DNA from: Pseudomonadota bacterium
GTDB taxonomy: Bacteria; Pseudomonadota; Gammaproteobacteria; Pseudomonadales; Pseudomonadaceae
Direction of reading: 5' to 3'
Length of the DNA stretch: 29,736 bases
Assembly (NCBI GenBank): GCA_023388335.1
Contig: JAEWGL010000263.1
Location: forward strand, 1-29,736
Shown here: positions 1-7,505 of the stretch, piece after piece
How the letters are laid out: every line of letters starts with the position of its first letter
Numbering within the stretch: the first letter of the stretch is position 1
Translations under genes and position numbers: made by a program
Notes under the pieces: model-generated
Databases searched by the model: none
What the model saw: only the letters and a program-made list of their open reading frames with translations
What the model was told of the DNA's origin: nothing

Positions 1-2
1 GT

Positions 3-18
3 ACCCGCCAAGGCGGGT
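3..18 (-). terminator. Stem-loop downstream of ffh
   Basis: Seven-base perfect stem (ACCCGCC / GGCGGGT) with a two-base loop, 43 bases past the ffh stop codon. No clear T-tract follows on either strand, so it may be an attenuator or processing hairpin rather than a strong intrinsic terminator. Confidence 0.4.
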
Positions 19-27
19 TCCGGTCAT

Positions 28-45
28 CGGCGTGGTATCACGCCG
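28..45 (-). terminator. Second stem-loop downstream of ffh
   Basis: Seven-base perfect stem (CGGCGTG / CACGCCG) with a GTAT loop, 16 bases past the ffh stop. It forms a tandem pair with the hairpin at 3-18. No U-run is visible, so termination is inferred only from position. Confidence 0.35.
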
Positions 46-60
46 ACGACCTGAATCGGT

Positions 61-1437
61 TTACAGCTTGGGCATGCCGCCGCCTGGCATCATGCCGCCC
101 AGGCCACGCATCATCTTGGACATGCCACCTTTGGTGGAGAATTTCTTCATCATCTTCTGCATCTGTTTGTGCTGCTTGATCAGCCGACCGATGTCCTGCA
201 CCTGGGTACCGGAACCCAGGGCGATGCGGCGCTTGCGCGAGCCGCTGATCAGCTCCGGATCGCGGCGCTCGGCCGGGGTCATGGAGTTGATGATCGCCTC
301 CATCTGCTTGAACTGCTTCTCGGCCGCGCCCTGGGCGTTGCCCATCTGCGACAGGTTGACCCCACCGATGCTCGGCAGCTTGTCCATCAGGCCGCCGAGG
401 CCGCCCATGTTCTTCATCTGTTGCAGCTGGTCACGGAAGTCTTCGAGGTCGAAGCCCTTGCCCTTCTTCAACTTCTTGGCCAGCTTGTCGGCCTTTTCCT
501 TGTCGATGGTCTGCTCGGCCTGCTCGATCAGGCTGAGCACGTCACCCATGCCGAGGATCCGCGAGGCGATGCGGTCCGGGTGGAACGGCTCGAGCGCTTC
601 GCTCTTCTCGCCCATGCCGATGAACTTGATCGGCTTGCCGGTAATGGCACGCACCGACAGCGCCGCGCCGCCACGGGCGTCACCGTCGACCTTGGTGAGG
701 ATCACGCCGGTCAGCGGCAACGCATCACCGAAGGCCTTGGCGGTATTGGCGGCGTCCTGGCCGGTCATGGCGTCGACCACGAACAGGGTCTCGATCGGCT
801 TGACCGCGGCGTGCAGGTCCTTGATCTCGGCCATCATCTCGGCGGCGATGTGCAGGCGACCGGCGGTATCGACGATGACCACGTCGATGAATTTCAGCTT
901 GGCTTCGCGGATCGCCGCTTCGGCGATGGCCACCGGCTTCTGGCTGATGTCGGATGGGAAGAACGTCACCCCGATATCATTGGCCAGGGTTTCCAACTGC
1001 TTGATCGCCGCCGGACGGTAGACGTCGGCCGAGACCACCATCACGGTCTTCTTCTTGCGCTCCTTGAGGAAGCGCGCGAGCTTACCGGCAGTGGTGGTCT
1101 TGCCCGCACCCTGCAGACCGGCCATCAGCACCACCGCCGGCGGCGCGGCATTGAGGGCGAGGTCTTCGTTGGCTGCGCCCATCAGGCCTTCGAGCTCGGC
1201 CTGGACGATCTTCACGAATGCCTGGCCTGGCGTCAGGCTGCGCGACACCTCGGTACCGACCGCACGTTCCTTGACCTTGTTGACGAAATCCTTGACCACC
1301 GGCAAGGCGACATCGGCCTCGAGCAACGCCATGCGCACTTCACGCAGGGTTTCCTTGATGTTGTCTTCGGTCAGCTTGGCCTTGCCGGTGACATGGCGCA
1401 GCGTCTGTGACAGGCGGTCGGTCAGGTTTTCGAACAT
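61..1437 (-). CDS. ffh: Signal recognition particle protein Ffh (SRP54 homologue)
   Basis: GTPase subunit of the signal recognition particle: it binds 4.5S RNA and hydrophobic signal sequences emerging from the ribosome and delivers the complex to FtsY at the inner membrane. The 458-residue length is normal. The N domain is followed by the G domain with P-loop GLQGAGKTTTAGKLA (about 99-113), DTAGRLH and TKVDGDARGG. The C-terminal M domain is methionine-rich, with the RNA-binding segment SGSRKRRIALGSGT and a tail full of GGM repeats. I chose ATG at 1437 (MFENLTDRL) over an upstream in-frame start because it matches the family start and has AAAGGATC just before it. A perfect TATAAT lies about 90 bases upstream. 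Certain identification. Confidence 0.98.
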   Translation of the reverse strand: MFENLTDRLSQTLRHVTGKAKLTEDNIKETLREVRMALLEADVALPVVKDFVNKVKERAVGTEVSRSLTPGQAFVKIVQAELEGLMGAANEDLALNAAPPAVVLMAGLQGAGKTTTAGKLARFLKERKKKTVMVVSADVYRPAAIKQLETLANDIGVTFFPSDISQKPVAIAEAAIREAKLKFIDVVIVDTAGRLHIAAEMMAEIKDLHAAVKPIETLFVVDAMTGQDAANTAKAFGDALPLTGVILTKVDGDARGGAALSVRAITGKPIKFIGMGEKSEALEPFHPDRIASRILGMGDVLSLIEQAEQTIDKEKADKLAKKLKKGKGFDLEDFRDQLQQMKNMGGLGGLMDKLPSIGGVNLSQMGNAQGAAEKQFKQMEAIINSMTPAERRDPELISGSRKRRIALGSGTQVQDIGRLIKQHKQMQKMMKKFSTKGGMSKMMRGLGGMMPGGGMPKL

Positions 1438-1522
1438 GGTGATCCTTTCAGGCTCCGTGAAGCCGAGGTTTGTCAGGCGCCCTGGCCGCGACGGGGCAGG
1501 CCTAGGGCACAGCAAGCCGGCG

Positions 1523-1528
1523 ATTATA
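1523..1528 (-). promoter_or_regulatory. Likely -10 element of the ffh promoter
   Basis: On the minus strand this reads TATAAT, an exact sigma-70 -10 hexamer in otherwise very GC-rich DNA, with transcription heading into ffh. The -35 at a 16-18 base spacing is poor, so only the -10 is supported. Confidence 0.5.
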
Positions 1529-1633
1529 ACCAAGACTGCGGCGCGCGCACACCATGAGCGCAGCCGCCGGTCTTCCTTGGCGCACGGGTTCTATGCCAAA
1601 CTCATTCCCTTTAGGGCTTGCCTAACAGGACTT

Positions 1634-2446
1634 ATGCTCTCCTTGTCACCCAGTCTGCTCCCCAACCTGATCGCCGCCTGCCTTTATGCCGCCGCGACCT
1701 TCTATCAAGGCTCCCGCCTGGCTCAGGGCACCCGGGCCGACAAACGGCTGCTTGGCGTGCTGGGCGCGCTGGCGGTCGTCGCCCAGGGTACTGCCCTGTT
1801 CTGGCAACTGCTGACCCCGCTGGGCCTGAGCCTGGATTTCTTCAGTGCCGCCAGCCTGATCGCCATGGCGGTGATCGCCCTGACCCTGCTGGCCTGCCTG
1901 CGCATCCCGGTGGAGAACCTGCTGCTGCTCCTGTTCCCGCTGGGCGCGGCAACCGCCCTGCTGTCCCAGTTCGCCCCCCCGGGCACGGTGCCCTTGATCA
2001 ATGAGCAGCCCGGCATCCTTGCGCACATCCTGCTGTCGCTCCTGGCCTACGGCCTGTTCACCATCGCCGTGTTCCAGGCCCTGCTGTTGCTGCTGCAGGA
2101 CCATCAACTCAAGCACAAGCACCCGTCCGGGCTGATCCGCAACTTCCCGCCGCTGCAAACCATGGAAAGCCTGTTGTTCGGCTTTCTCTGGGCCGGCTGG
2201 GGGCTGTTGTCGCTGTCGTTGCTCTCTGGCTGGCTGTTCCTCGATAACCTGTTCGCTCAGCACCTGGTCCACAAGACCCTGCTCGCATGCGTCGCCTGGG
2301 TGGTCTTCAGCGTGCTGCTGTGGGGGCGCACCCGCCTGGGCTGGCGCGGCCACAAGGCCATCCGCTGGACCCTGGCCGGCTTCTGCCTGCTGATGCTCGC
2401 CTACTTCGGCAGCAAGCTGGTCCGCGAATTCATCCTGCATATCTGA
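1634..2446 (+). CDS. CcsA/YpjD-type cytochrome c assembly-like membrane protein
   Basis: A 270-residue polytopic inner-membrane protein of the group annotated as inner membrane protein YpjD or cytochrome c assembly protein, found divergent from ffh in pseudomonads. About eight hydrophobic segments are visible. Histidines typical of the CcsA/HemX-like fold are present in AHILLSLLAYGLF, VHKTLLACVAWVVF and WRGHKAIRW. The tryptophan-rich WWD heme-handling motif of true CcsA/CcmF proteins is absent, so a direct role in cytochrome c maturation is not shown. ATG at 1634 gives the family-like start MLSLSPSLLPNLIAA and agrees with divergent transcription from ffh. The next gene begins 10 bases after the stop, so the two are probably co-transcribed. 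Confidence 0.8.
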   Translation: MLSLSPSLLPNLIAACLYAAATFYQGSRLAQGTRADKRLLGVLGALAVVAQGTALFWQLLTPLGLSLDFFSAASLIAMAVIALTLLACLRIPVENLLLLLFPLGAATALLSQFAPPGTVPLINEQPGILAHILLSLLAYGLFTIAVFQALLLLLQDHQLKHKHPSGLIRNFPPLQTMESLLFGFLWAGWGLLSLSLLSGWLFLDNLFAQHLVHKTLLACVAWVVFSVLLWGRTRLGWRGHKAIRWTLAGFCLLMLAYFGSKLVREFILHI

Positions 2447-2456
2447 CGACCACGCC

Positions 2457-3662
2457 ATGGATACTCTGCCGTTCGCCCCGCTGCTCGGCACCCTGCTGCT
2501 GGCACTGCTCTGGTCGGTGCTGTTCAGTGCCGTCGATGCGGCTCGCCAGCAGCCGGGCACCCCGCCACGCCACGGCGACACCCCCGAACCGCGCATTGCC
2601 CCCCAGGCCCTGGTGCTGTGCGCCAGCCTCGGCAAACTGCTGGTCCTGGGCCTGGCCTGCCTGATCGGGCAGCGCCACAGCGGCGAGCATGGTTTCTGGC
2701 TGGCCGGACTGGGCGCCAGCGCGGTGCTGCTGATCTTCGCTGAATACCTCCCACGGCGTCTGGCCCGGCGCAATCCGCAGGCACTCATCAGTCTGGGCAA
2801 CAGCCTGCTGAAACTGCCCTTGGCGTTGCTGCAGCCGCTGGCCTGCGTGCTCGATGGTTGTGCCCGGCTGCTGCTATGGCCCTGGCGCGCCAGGCCTGGC
2901 GGCACCGCCCTCCACCCGCAGCAGGCCGACGCCTTCGATGCCGACGATGCGCGCGAGGCCCCTCGCCCGGGCCTGCTGGATGGGCTGCAGTCCCTTGACC
3001 GCATCACCGTCAATGACATTCTCGTCCCACGCAATGAGGTCGACGGTATAAACCTCGACGACCCGCTCGAGCAGATCGTCGAGCAGTTGATCATCAGCCG
3101 CCATACCCGCCTGCCGGTCTACCACAGCGATATCAACCAGGTCGAAGCGATCCTCAATACCAAGCTGATCAGCCACCTGCTGCCGCGCGCGGAGCTGACC
3201 CTGGAACAGCTCCAGGCCGCCTGCTACGAACCCTACTTCGTCCCCGAGAGCACCCCGCTGCAGTTGCAGTTGCTGAACTTCCACAAGCAGCAACGCCGCC
3301 TGGGCGTGGTGGTGGACGAATACGGTGAGGTGCTGGGCATCGTCACCCTGGAGGATATCCTCGAGGAAATCGTCGGCGAGTTCGAGGACGAGCACGGCCT
3401 GGACAACCCGCAGATCCATCCCCAGGCCGATGGCCGCTACGTCATCGAAGGCACCGCCTCGCTGCGCGATCTCAACCGCAGCCTGGGCTGGCACCTGCCC
3501 TGTGACGGCGGACCCAAGACCCTCAACGGCCTGGTCACCGAAGCGCTGGAAAGCATCCCGGCCAGCGCTGTATGCCTGAAGATCGGCCGCTACCGCATGG
3601 AAATCCTCGAAACCGAGGACAATTGTGCCAGCCGTGTACTGGTGTGGACGGTAAAGCGCTAG
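2457..3662 (+). CDS. CNNM/CorC (HlyC/CorC) family membrane protein with paired CBS domains
   Basis: A 401-residue protein of the CNNM/CorB-CorC family, linked to Mg2+ or Co2+ efflux and resistance. The N-terminal ~150 residues hold hydrophobic segments (about 5-25, 47-68, 80-98, 108-125) in the DUF21 position. Residues ~180-300 are a CBS pair, with NDILVPRNEVDGINLDD near its start and VVVDEYGEVLGIVTLEDILEEIVGE near its end. Residues ~315-395 form the CorC_HlyC domain (DGRYVIEGTASLRDLN, KTLNGLVTEALE). The membrane part is divergent: where relatives usually have a SxxETA-type first helix this has FSAVDAARQ. It sits 10 bases after the CcsA-like gene. Family assignment is firm; transport of a given metal is not shown. 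Confidence 0.87.
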   Translation: MDTLPFAPLLGTLLLALLWSVLFSAVDAARQQPGTPPRHGDTPEPRIAPQALVLCASLGKLLVLGLACLIGQRHSGEHGFWLAGLGASAVLLIFAEYLPRRLARRNPQALISLGNSLLKLPLALLQPLACVLDGCARLLLWPWRARPGGTALHPQQADAFDADDAREAPRPGLLDGLQSLDRITVNDILVPRNEVDGINLDDPLEQIVEQLIISRHTRLPVYHSDINQVEAILNTKLISHLLPRAELTLEQLQAACYEPYFVPESTPLQLQLLNFHKQQRRLGVVVDEYGEVLGIVTLEDILEEIVGEFEDEHGLDNPQIHPQADGRYVIEGTASLRDLNRSLGWHLPCDGGPKTLNGLVTEALESIPASAVCLKIGRYRMEILETEDNCASRVLVWTVKR

Positions 3663-3923
3663 TTATACTCCGGTCACGCTTACCCAGCCCTGCCGTTACG
3701 CCTGCTACCCGCATCCGGCGCTCCACGGCCAGTCCGCACGACTGACGGCGCGCTTCACGGCCCTGCTTCACACCCCGAACAGTGCCCGCGCCTGCCCTTG
3801 ACCTCCATGGGCACCGTTTCAGTCCGCGACCTACTACAATACGCTCCAGCGTCCGCGCGCCCGTGCCTGCCTGGGCCATGCGCCGCCAATGCCATGGAGC
3901 ACTCGACTGTCAGGGACCTACGC

Positions 3924-5228
3924 ATGACAACCAGCACCACCTACACCGACGCCACGCCGGCCGCACCGACCAACTCGCCCGCGCGCGTGGCCACTGCCAG
4001 CTTCATCGGCACCGCCATCGAGTTCTACGATTTCTATGTGTATGCCACTGCCGCCGCCCTGGTGATCGGCCCGGTGTTCTTCCCCTCGGGGTCAGGTACC
4101 GCGCAGATGCTGGCGGCCTTCATGACCTTCGGCATTGCTTTTCTCGCCCGCCCGCTTGGCTCTGCGCTGTTCGGCCACTTCGGCGACCGCATCGGGCGCA
4201 AGTCGACCCTGGTTGCCTCCTTGCTGCTGATGGGCGTGTCCACCACCTTGATCGGCGTGTTGCCAGGTTACGCAAGCATCGGCGTCTGGGCGCCGGTGAT
4301 ACTGTGCCTGCTGCGTTTCTGCCAAGGCCTGGGGCTTGGCGGCGAATGGGGTGGCGCGGCCCTTCTGGCCACCGAAAACGCCCCGCCCGGCAAGCGCGCC
4401 TGGTTCGGCATGTTCCCGCAGTTGGGCCCATCGATCGGTTTTCTGGCGGCCAATGGCCTGTTCCTCGGATTGGCCCTGGGCCTGAGCGACGAGCAGTTCC
4501 GCGAATGGGGCTGGCGCATTCCGTTCCTGCTCAGTGCTGCACTGGTGCTGGTCGGGCTGTATGTACGGCTCAAGCTCGAGGAAAGCCCAATCTTCGCCAA
4601 GGCCGTGGCTCGCCAGGAACGCGTGAAGATGCCTGTGGTCGACGTGCTCGCCAAGCACTGGCGGCCGACCCTGCTGGGCGCGGCAGCAATGGTGGTGTGC
4701 TATGCACTGTTCTACATCTCGACGGTGTTTTCGCTCAGCTATGGCGTCTCGACCCTGGGCTACAGCCGGGAGACCTTCCTTGGCCTGCTGTGCTTCGCGG
4801 TCGTCTTCATGGCCCTGGCCACACCCCTCTCGGCCTGGCTCAGCGACCGCTACGGGCGCAAGCCGGTGCTGATCGTCGGTGCCCTGCTGGCCGTGGCCTC
4901 GGGCTTTACCATGGAGCCGCTGCTGACCTCGGGATCGACCATTGGGGTTGCGCTGTTTCTGGCCCTCGAGCTGTTTCTGATGGGCGTGACCTTCGCGCCG
5001 ATGGGTGCCTTGCTGCCAGAGTTGTTTCCAACGCATGTGCGTTACACCGGCGCATCGGCGGCCTATAACCTGGGCGGCATCGTCGGAGCCTCGGCGGCGC
5101 CGTTCTTCGCGCAGAAGCTGGTGAGCATGGGCGGATTGAGCTGGGTGGGCGGCTATGTCTCGGCGGCGGCGGTGCTGAGCCTGGTGGCGGTGTTGTGCCT
5201 GAAAGAGACGCGCGATACGGCGCTTTGA
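3924..5228 (+). CDS. MFS transporter, metabolite:H+ symporter (MHS) type
   Basis: A 434-residue, 12-helix major facilitator of the MHS family (ShiA/KgtP/ProP relatives), which import organic acids, shikimate-like compounds or betaines with protons. Diagnostic features are the first-helix motif GTAIEFYDFYVYATAAAL, the loop 2-3 motif GHFGDRIGRKSTL, RFCQGLGLGGEWGGAALL in helix 4, and the second-half repeat SDRYGRKPVL. Substrate cannot be read from sequence. The start at 3924 (MTTSTTYTD) has AGGGAC six bases upstream; an earlier in-frame ATG would add an implausible 42-residue leader. The 261-base gap before it holds no gene that I can see; a TACAAT at 3835 could be a -10 but lacks a good -35. 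Confidence 0.9.
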   Translation: MTTSTTYTDATPAAPTNSPARVATASFIGTAIEFYDFYVYATAAALVIGPVFFPSGSGTAQMLAAFMTFGIAFLARPLGSALFGHFGDRIGRKSTLVASLLLMGVSTTLIGVLPGYASIGVWAPVILCLLRFCQGLGLGGEWGGAALLATENAPPGKRAWFGMFPQLGPSIGFLAANGLFLGLALGLSDEQFREWGWRIPFLLSAALVLVGLYVRLKLEESPIFAKAVARQERVKMPVVDVLAKHWRPTLLGAAAMVVCYALFYISTVFSLSYGVSTLGYSRETFLGLLCFAVVFMALATPLSAWLSDRYGRKPVLIVGALLAVASGFTMEPLLTSGSTIGVALFLALELFLMGVTFAPMGALLPELFPTHVRYTGASAAYNLGGIVGASAAPFFAQKLVSMGGLSWVGGYVSAAAVLSLVAVLCLKETRDTAL

Positions 5229-5305
5229 CACAATCCTGTAGGAGATCGTCCAGCCCCCAGGTCTGCGCTGTCGCGCAGAGAACAAGGCCTGCAAGCGCGC
5301 CCCCC

Positions 5306-5352
5306 TAATGTGGGAGCGTAGCTTGCCCCGCGATCGGCCGCGCAGCGGCCGC
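5306..5352 (+). repeat. REP-like unit, left copy
   Basis: Carries the Pseudomonas putida REP core GTGGGAGCGTAGCTTGCC followed by CCGCGATCGGCCGCGCAGCG. It forms the inner left arm of the large inverted repeat and has an internal CGGCCGCGCAGCGGCCG palindrome. Confidence 0.8.
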
Positions 5353-5402
5353 AAAGTCTGCAACCGCAGTGTGCCAGGCAGATCGAGGTCGCTGGATCTA
5401 CG

Positions 5403-5446
5403 ACCGTTGCGCGGCCGATCGCGGGGCAAGCCACGCTCCCACATTA
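5403..5446 (-). repeat. REP-like unit, right copy in inverse orientation
   Basis: Inverse partner of the unit at 5306-5352: on the minus strand it reads TAATGTGGGAGCGTGGCTTG then CCCCGCGATCGGCCGCGCAA. The two form a head-to-head BIME-type pair. Confidence 0.8.
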
Positions 5447-5523
5447 AGGGTTGTGGCGCGCTTGCAGATGTTGTCCTCTTCGCGACAGCGCAGCCCAGCG
5501 GGCTGGGCGCTCTCCTACAGTGG

Positions 5524-6705
5524 TCAGAGCTCTACTTTTACCGCCTGCGAGGCGCGGGTCGCCTTGGCCCGCGCGGCCTCGATCGACTCGTCACGCGCCA
5601 GGCACACCCCCATACGCCGCTGGCCATTGACCTCGGGCTTGCCGAACAGACGGATCGCCGTGTCCGGCTCGCTCAGCGCCGCGCCCAGGTTGGCAAACGC
5701 GGTCTGCTGCGACTGACCCTCGACCAGGATCACCGCCGAAGCCGAAGGCCCGAACTGGCGAACCAGCGGAATCGGCAGGCCCAGAATGGCACGGGCATGC
5801 AGGGCAAACTGCGACAGGTCCTGGGAAATCAGGGTCACCAGGCCGGTGTCGTGCGGGCGCGGCGACACTTCGCTGAACCACACCTGGTCGCCCTTGACGA
5901 ACAGCTCGACGCCAAACAGACCACGCCCGCCCAGTGCATCGGTGACAGCCTGGGCCACGCGCTCGGACTCGGCGAGGGCCTTGGCGCTCATGGCCTGGGG
6001 TTGCCAGGATTCCTGGTAGTCGCCCTTCTCCTGGCGATGGCCGACCGGGGCAAGGAAGGTGGTACCGCCAATATGCCGAACGGTCAGCAGGGTGATTTCG
6101 TAGTCGAAGTCGATGAAGCCTTCGATGATCACTCGGCCCTTGCCGGCACGACCGCCTTCCTGGGCATAGTCCCAGGCCTTGCGCAGGTCATCGACGCTGC
6201 GCAGCAGGCTCTGGCCCTTGCCCGAGGAGCTCATCACCGGCTTGACCACGCACGGATAGCCCAGGTCCTCGATGGCCTTGCTGTAGTCCTCGAACGTGTC
6301 GGCAAAATGGTACGGCGAGGTCGGCAGGTCGAGCTCTTCGGCGGCCAGCCGACGGATGCCTTCGCGGTTCATGGTCAGTTGGGTGGCGCGGGCGGTCGGC
6401 ACCACGGTGAATCCTTCGCTTTCCAGCTCGACCAGGGTCGCGGTGGCGATGGCCTCGATCTCGGGCACGATGTAGTGCGGCTTCTCGGCCTCGATCACGG
6501 CGCGCAGGGCAACGCCGTCGAGCATGTTGACCACATGGCTGCGATGGGCGACCTGCATGGCCGGGGCGTCGGCATAGCGGTCCACGGCGATCACCTCGAC
6601 GCCCAGGCGCTGCAGTTCGATCACCACTTCCTTGCCCAGCTCACCACAACCACAGAGCAGTACACGGGTCGCGGTCGGCGACAATGGGGTTCCGATACGG
6701 GTCAT
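5524..6705 (-). CDS. purT: Formate-dependent phosphoribosylglycinamide formyltransferase 2 (GAR transformylase 2)
   Basis: Cytosolic ATP-grasp enzyme that makes formyl-GAR from GAR, formate and ATP in step 3 of purine biosynthesis, an alternative to folate-dependent PurN. At 393 residues it matches the family length. The N-terminal GAR-binding domain has VLLCGCGELGKEVVIE and the EIEAIAT segment. The ATP-grasp part has the flexible loop VKPVMSSSGKGQSLL (about 155-170), EGFIDFDYEITLLTVR, and the Mg/ATP site FGVELFVKGDQVWFSEVSPR. Start ATG 6705 has GAGGAC five bases upstream. A strong inverted repeat lies in the 74-base gap to the upstream VUT gene. Its 3' end abuts the large REP palindrome. Confidence 0.97.
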   Translation of the reverse strand: MTRIGTPLSPTATRVLLCGCGELGKEVVIELQRLGVEVIAVDRYADAPAMQVAHRSHVVNMLDGVALRAVIEAEKPHYIVPEIEAIATATLVELESEGFTVVPTARATQLTMNREGIRRLAAEELDLPTSPYHFADTFEDYSKAIEDLGYPCVVKPVMSSSGKGQSLLRSVDDLRKAWDYAQEGGRAGKGRVIIEGFIDFDYEITLLTVRHIGGTTFLAPVGHRQEKGDYQESWQPQAMSAKALAESERVAQAVTDALGGRGLFGVELFVKGDQVWFSEVSPRPHDTGLVTLISQDLSQFALHARAILGLPIPLVRQFGPSASAVILVEGQSQQTAFANLGAALSEPDTAIRLFGKPEVNGQRRMGVCLARDESIEAARAKATRASQAVKVEL

Positions 6706-6729
6706 CTCAGGTCCTCGAAGGCATACGGG

Positions 6730-6768
6730 GGCGGTCCTGCTGCGCAGCCGCCGCTGAAAAGGACCGCC
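6730..6768 (-). promoter_or_regulatory. Nested inverted repeat upstream of purT
   Basis: Nine-base perfect arms GGCGGTCCT (6730-6738) and AGGACCGCC (6760-6768) enclose a ten-base palindrome GCTGCGCAGC. It sits between the VUT-gene stop and the purT ribosome-binding site. It could be a terminator for the upstream cluster, an attenuator, or an operator for purT. On the minus strand a TTTT lies inside the loop rather than after the stem, which argues against a classical terminator. Confidence 0.45.
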
Positions 6769-6779
6769 ATTCTACACCG

Positions 6780-7247
6780 CTAACCGGCCAGTGCGCTCTT
6801 GCGCGCGCGCCAGGCCATGATCAGCCAGACCACCGTCACCCCGGCGAACTTGGAGGTCATGGCCGTGCCGATCACGGCCGGGGTCAGGGCGCCGATCATG
6901 CCGAAGAAGATGAAGGTATCCACCGGGATACTCAGCGCCGAACTCAGCCACAGACGATCGCGCAGAGGCCGGCGGGTGATGCTGAACACCAGCCAGTCGA
7001 TCAGTTCCGAGACGGCGAACGCCGTGGCACTGGCCAGGGCAATGGCGGGCTCGGAGGTGATATAGGACAACACCAGCGCCGCCAGCATGGCGACCAGCGC
7101 GCCATGGCCGTAGCGGGTCTGGACCATGTCGCGCAGGATGAACACCAGGCCGCCCCAGGCGGACCAGATCACGTCCAGGTGTGGGGCGCTGGAGAAGGCG
7201 TAGTTGATGAGCACCACGCTGCTGATATAGGCAATGAGATAGAACAT
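6780..7247 (-). CDS. VUT-family (YhhQ/DUF165-type) integral membrane transporter
   Basis: A 155-residue, strongly hydrophobic protein with about five membrane segments. The pattern YISSVVLINYAF, GGLVFILRDMVQTRYG, ALASATAFAVSELIDWLVFS, RRPLRDRLWLSSALSIPVDTF and GVTVVWLIMAWRA is that of the Vut_1 (PF02592) family. The best-studied relative, E. coli YhhQ, takes up the queuosine precursor preQ0/preQ1; the substrate of this short form is not established and no queuosine gene is nearby. Start ATG 7247 gives MFYLIAYISS. It lies 59 bases after the DUF1289 gene and probably ends that cluster. I looked for a preQ1 riboswitch in the leader and did not find one. Confidence 0.75.
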   Translation of the reverse strand: MFYLIAYISSVVLINYAFSSAPHLDVIWSAWGGLVFILRDMVQTRYGHGALVAMLAALVLSYITSEPAIALASATAFAVSELIDWLVFSITRRPLRDRLWLSSALSIPVDTFIFFGMIGALTPAVIGTAMTSKFAGVTVVWLIMAWRARKSALAG

Positions 7248-7274
7248 GGCGTCGACCGTCAGGCAAGCCGCACA

Positions 7275-7290
7275 GGTTACTGCAGCAACC
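7275..7290. promoter_or_regulatory. 16-bp near-perfect palindrome upstream of the VUT gene
   Basis: GGTTACTGCAGCAACC is symmetrical about CTGCAG with one mismatched pair. It lies about 28 bases before the VUT start codon, in the 59-base gap after the DUF1289 gene. It could be a transcription-factor operator or a small RNA hairpin over the leader; no regulator is identified. Confidence 0.3.
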
Positions 7291-7306
7291 GCCCGCGGCC
7301 AAGGGC

Positions 7307-7504
7307 CTACAGGCCGATGATCAGGCCCGCGGCCAGCGCCCGTTCATGACACAGGCGCAACACGTCACGGCGCTCGTGGTTGTCCATCCGCCCCCAACGG
7401 GTGATTTCCGCCACCGTGCGCTGGCAGCCGGTGCAGATGTCCTCTTCGTCCAGCGCGCAGACGCTGACGCAGGGCGAGGCGACCGGGCGCTCCTGAGGGC
7501 TCAT
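7307..7504 (-). CDS. DUF1289 small cysteine-motif protein
   Basis: A 65-residue protein with the DUF1289 signature: SPCVSVCALDEEDICTGCQR (about 10-29) followed by TVAEITRWGRMDNHERRDVL. The four cysteines are spaced CxxxC...CxxC, suggesting a bound metal or Fe-S cluster; family function is unknown to me. I chose ATG 7504 (MSPQERPVASPC) rather than an in-frame start 45 bases further upstream, because it begins one base after the stop of the gamma-carbonic-anhydrase-like gene, typical of translational coupling. It sits inside a minus-strand cluster whose other members are a hexapeptide-repeat enzyme and a VUT membrane protein. Confidence 0.88.
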   Translation of the reverse strand: MSPQERPVASPCVSVCALDEEDICTGCQRTVAEITRWGRMDNHERRDVLRLCHERALAAGLIIGL

Positions 7505-7505
7505 G

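Larger units (their letters stand above)
5236..5520. repeat. 285-bp imperfect inverted repeat with nested REP-like units
   Basis: The whole gap between the convergent MFS and purT genes is one large imperfect palindrome. Outer ends are CTGTAGGAG (5236-5244) and CTCCTACAG (5512-5520). Moving inwards the arms also match at CTGCGCTGTCGCG, CTGCAAGCGCGCC and TAATGTGGGAGCGT with small indels, then at CTTGCCCCGCGATCGGCCGCGCA. The ~50-base centre matches poorly. It resembles a BIME made of two different Pseudomonas REP families (a CTGTAGGAGC-type outside, a GTGGGAGC-type inside). It begins 8 bases after the MFS stop and ends 4 bases from the purT stop, so it probably acts as a bidirectional terminator or mRNA 3'-end stabiliser. 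Confidence 0.85.

Noticed and set aside
3798..3840. TTGACC...TACAAT as a sigma-70 promoter for the MFS gene
   Set aside because: The spacer is 31 bases, far from 16-18, and no acceptable -35 sits at the right distance from TACAAT.
5236..5520. CRISPR array or insertion sequence
   Set aside because: The repeats are inverted, not regularly spaced direct repeats, and there is no transposase or target duplication; a REP/BIME-type element explains it.
7248..7306. preQ1 riboswitch in front of the VUT-family gene
   Set aside because: The leader lacks the preQ1-I stem-loop with its A-rich tail and anything resembling preQ1-II; only a short palindrome is present.
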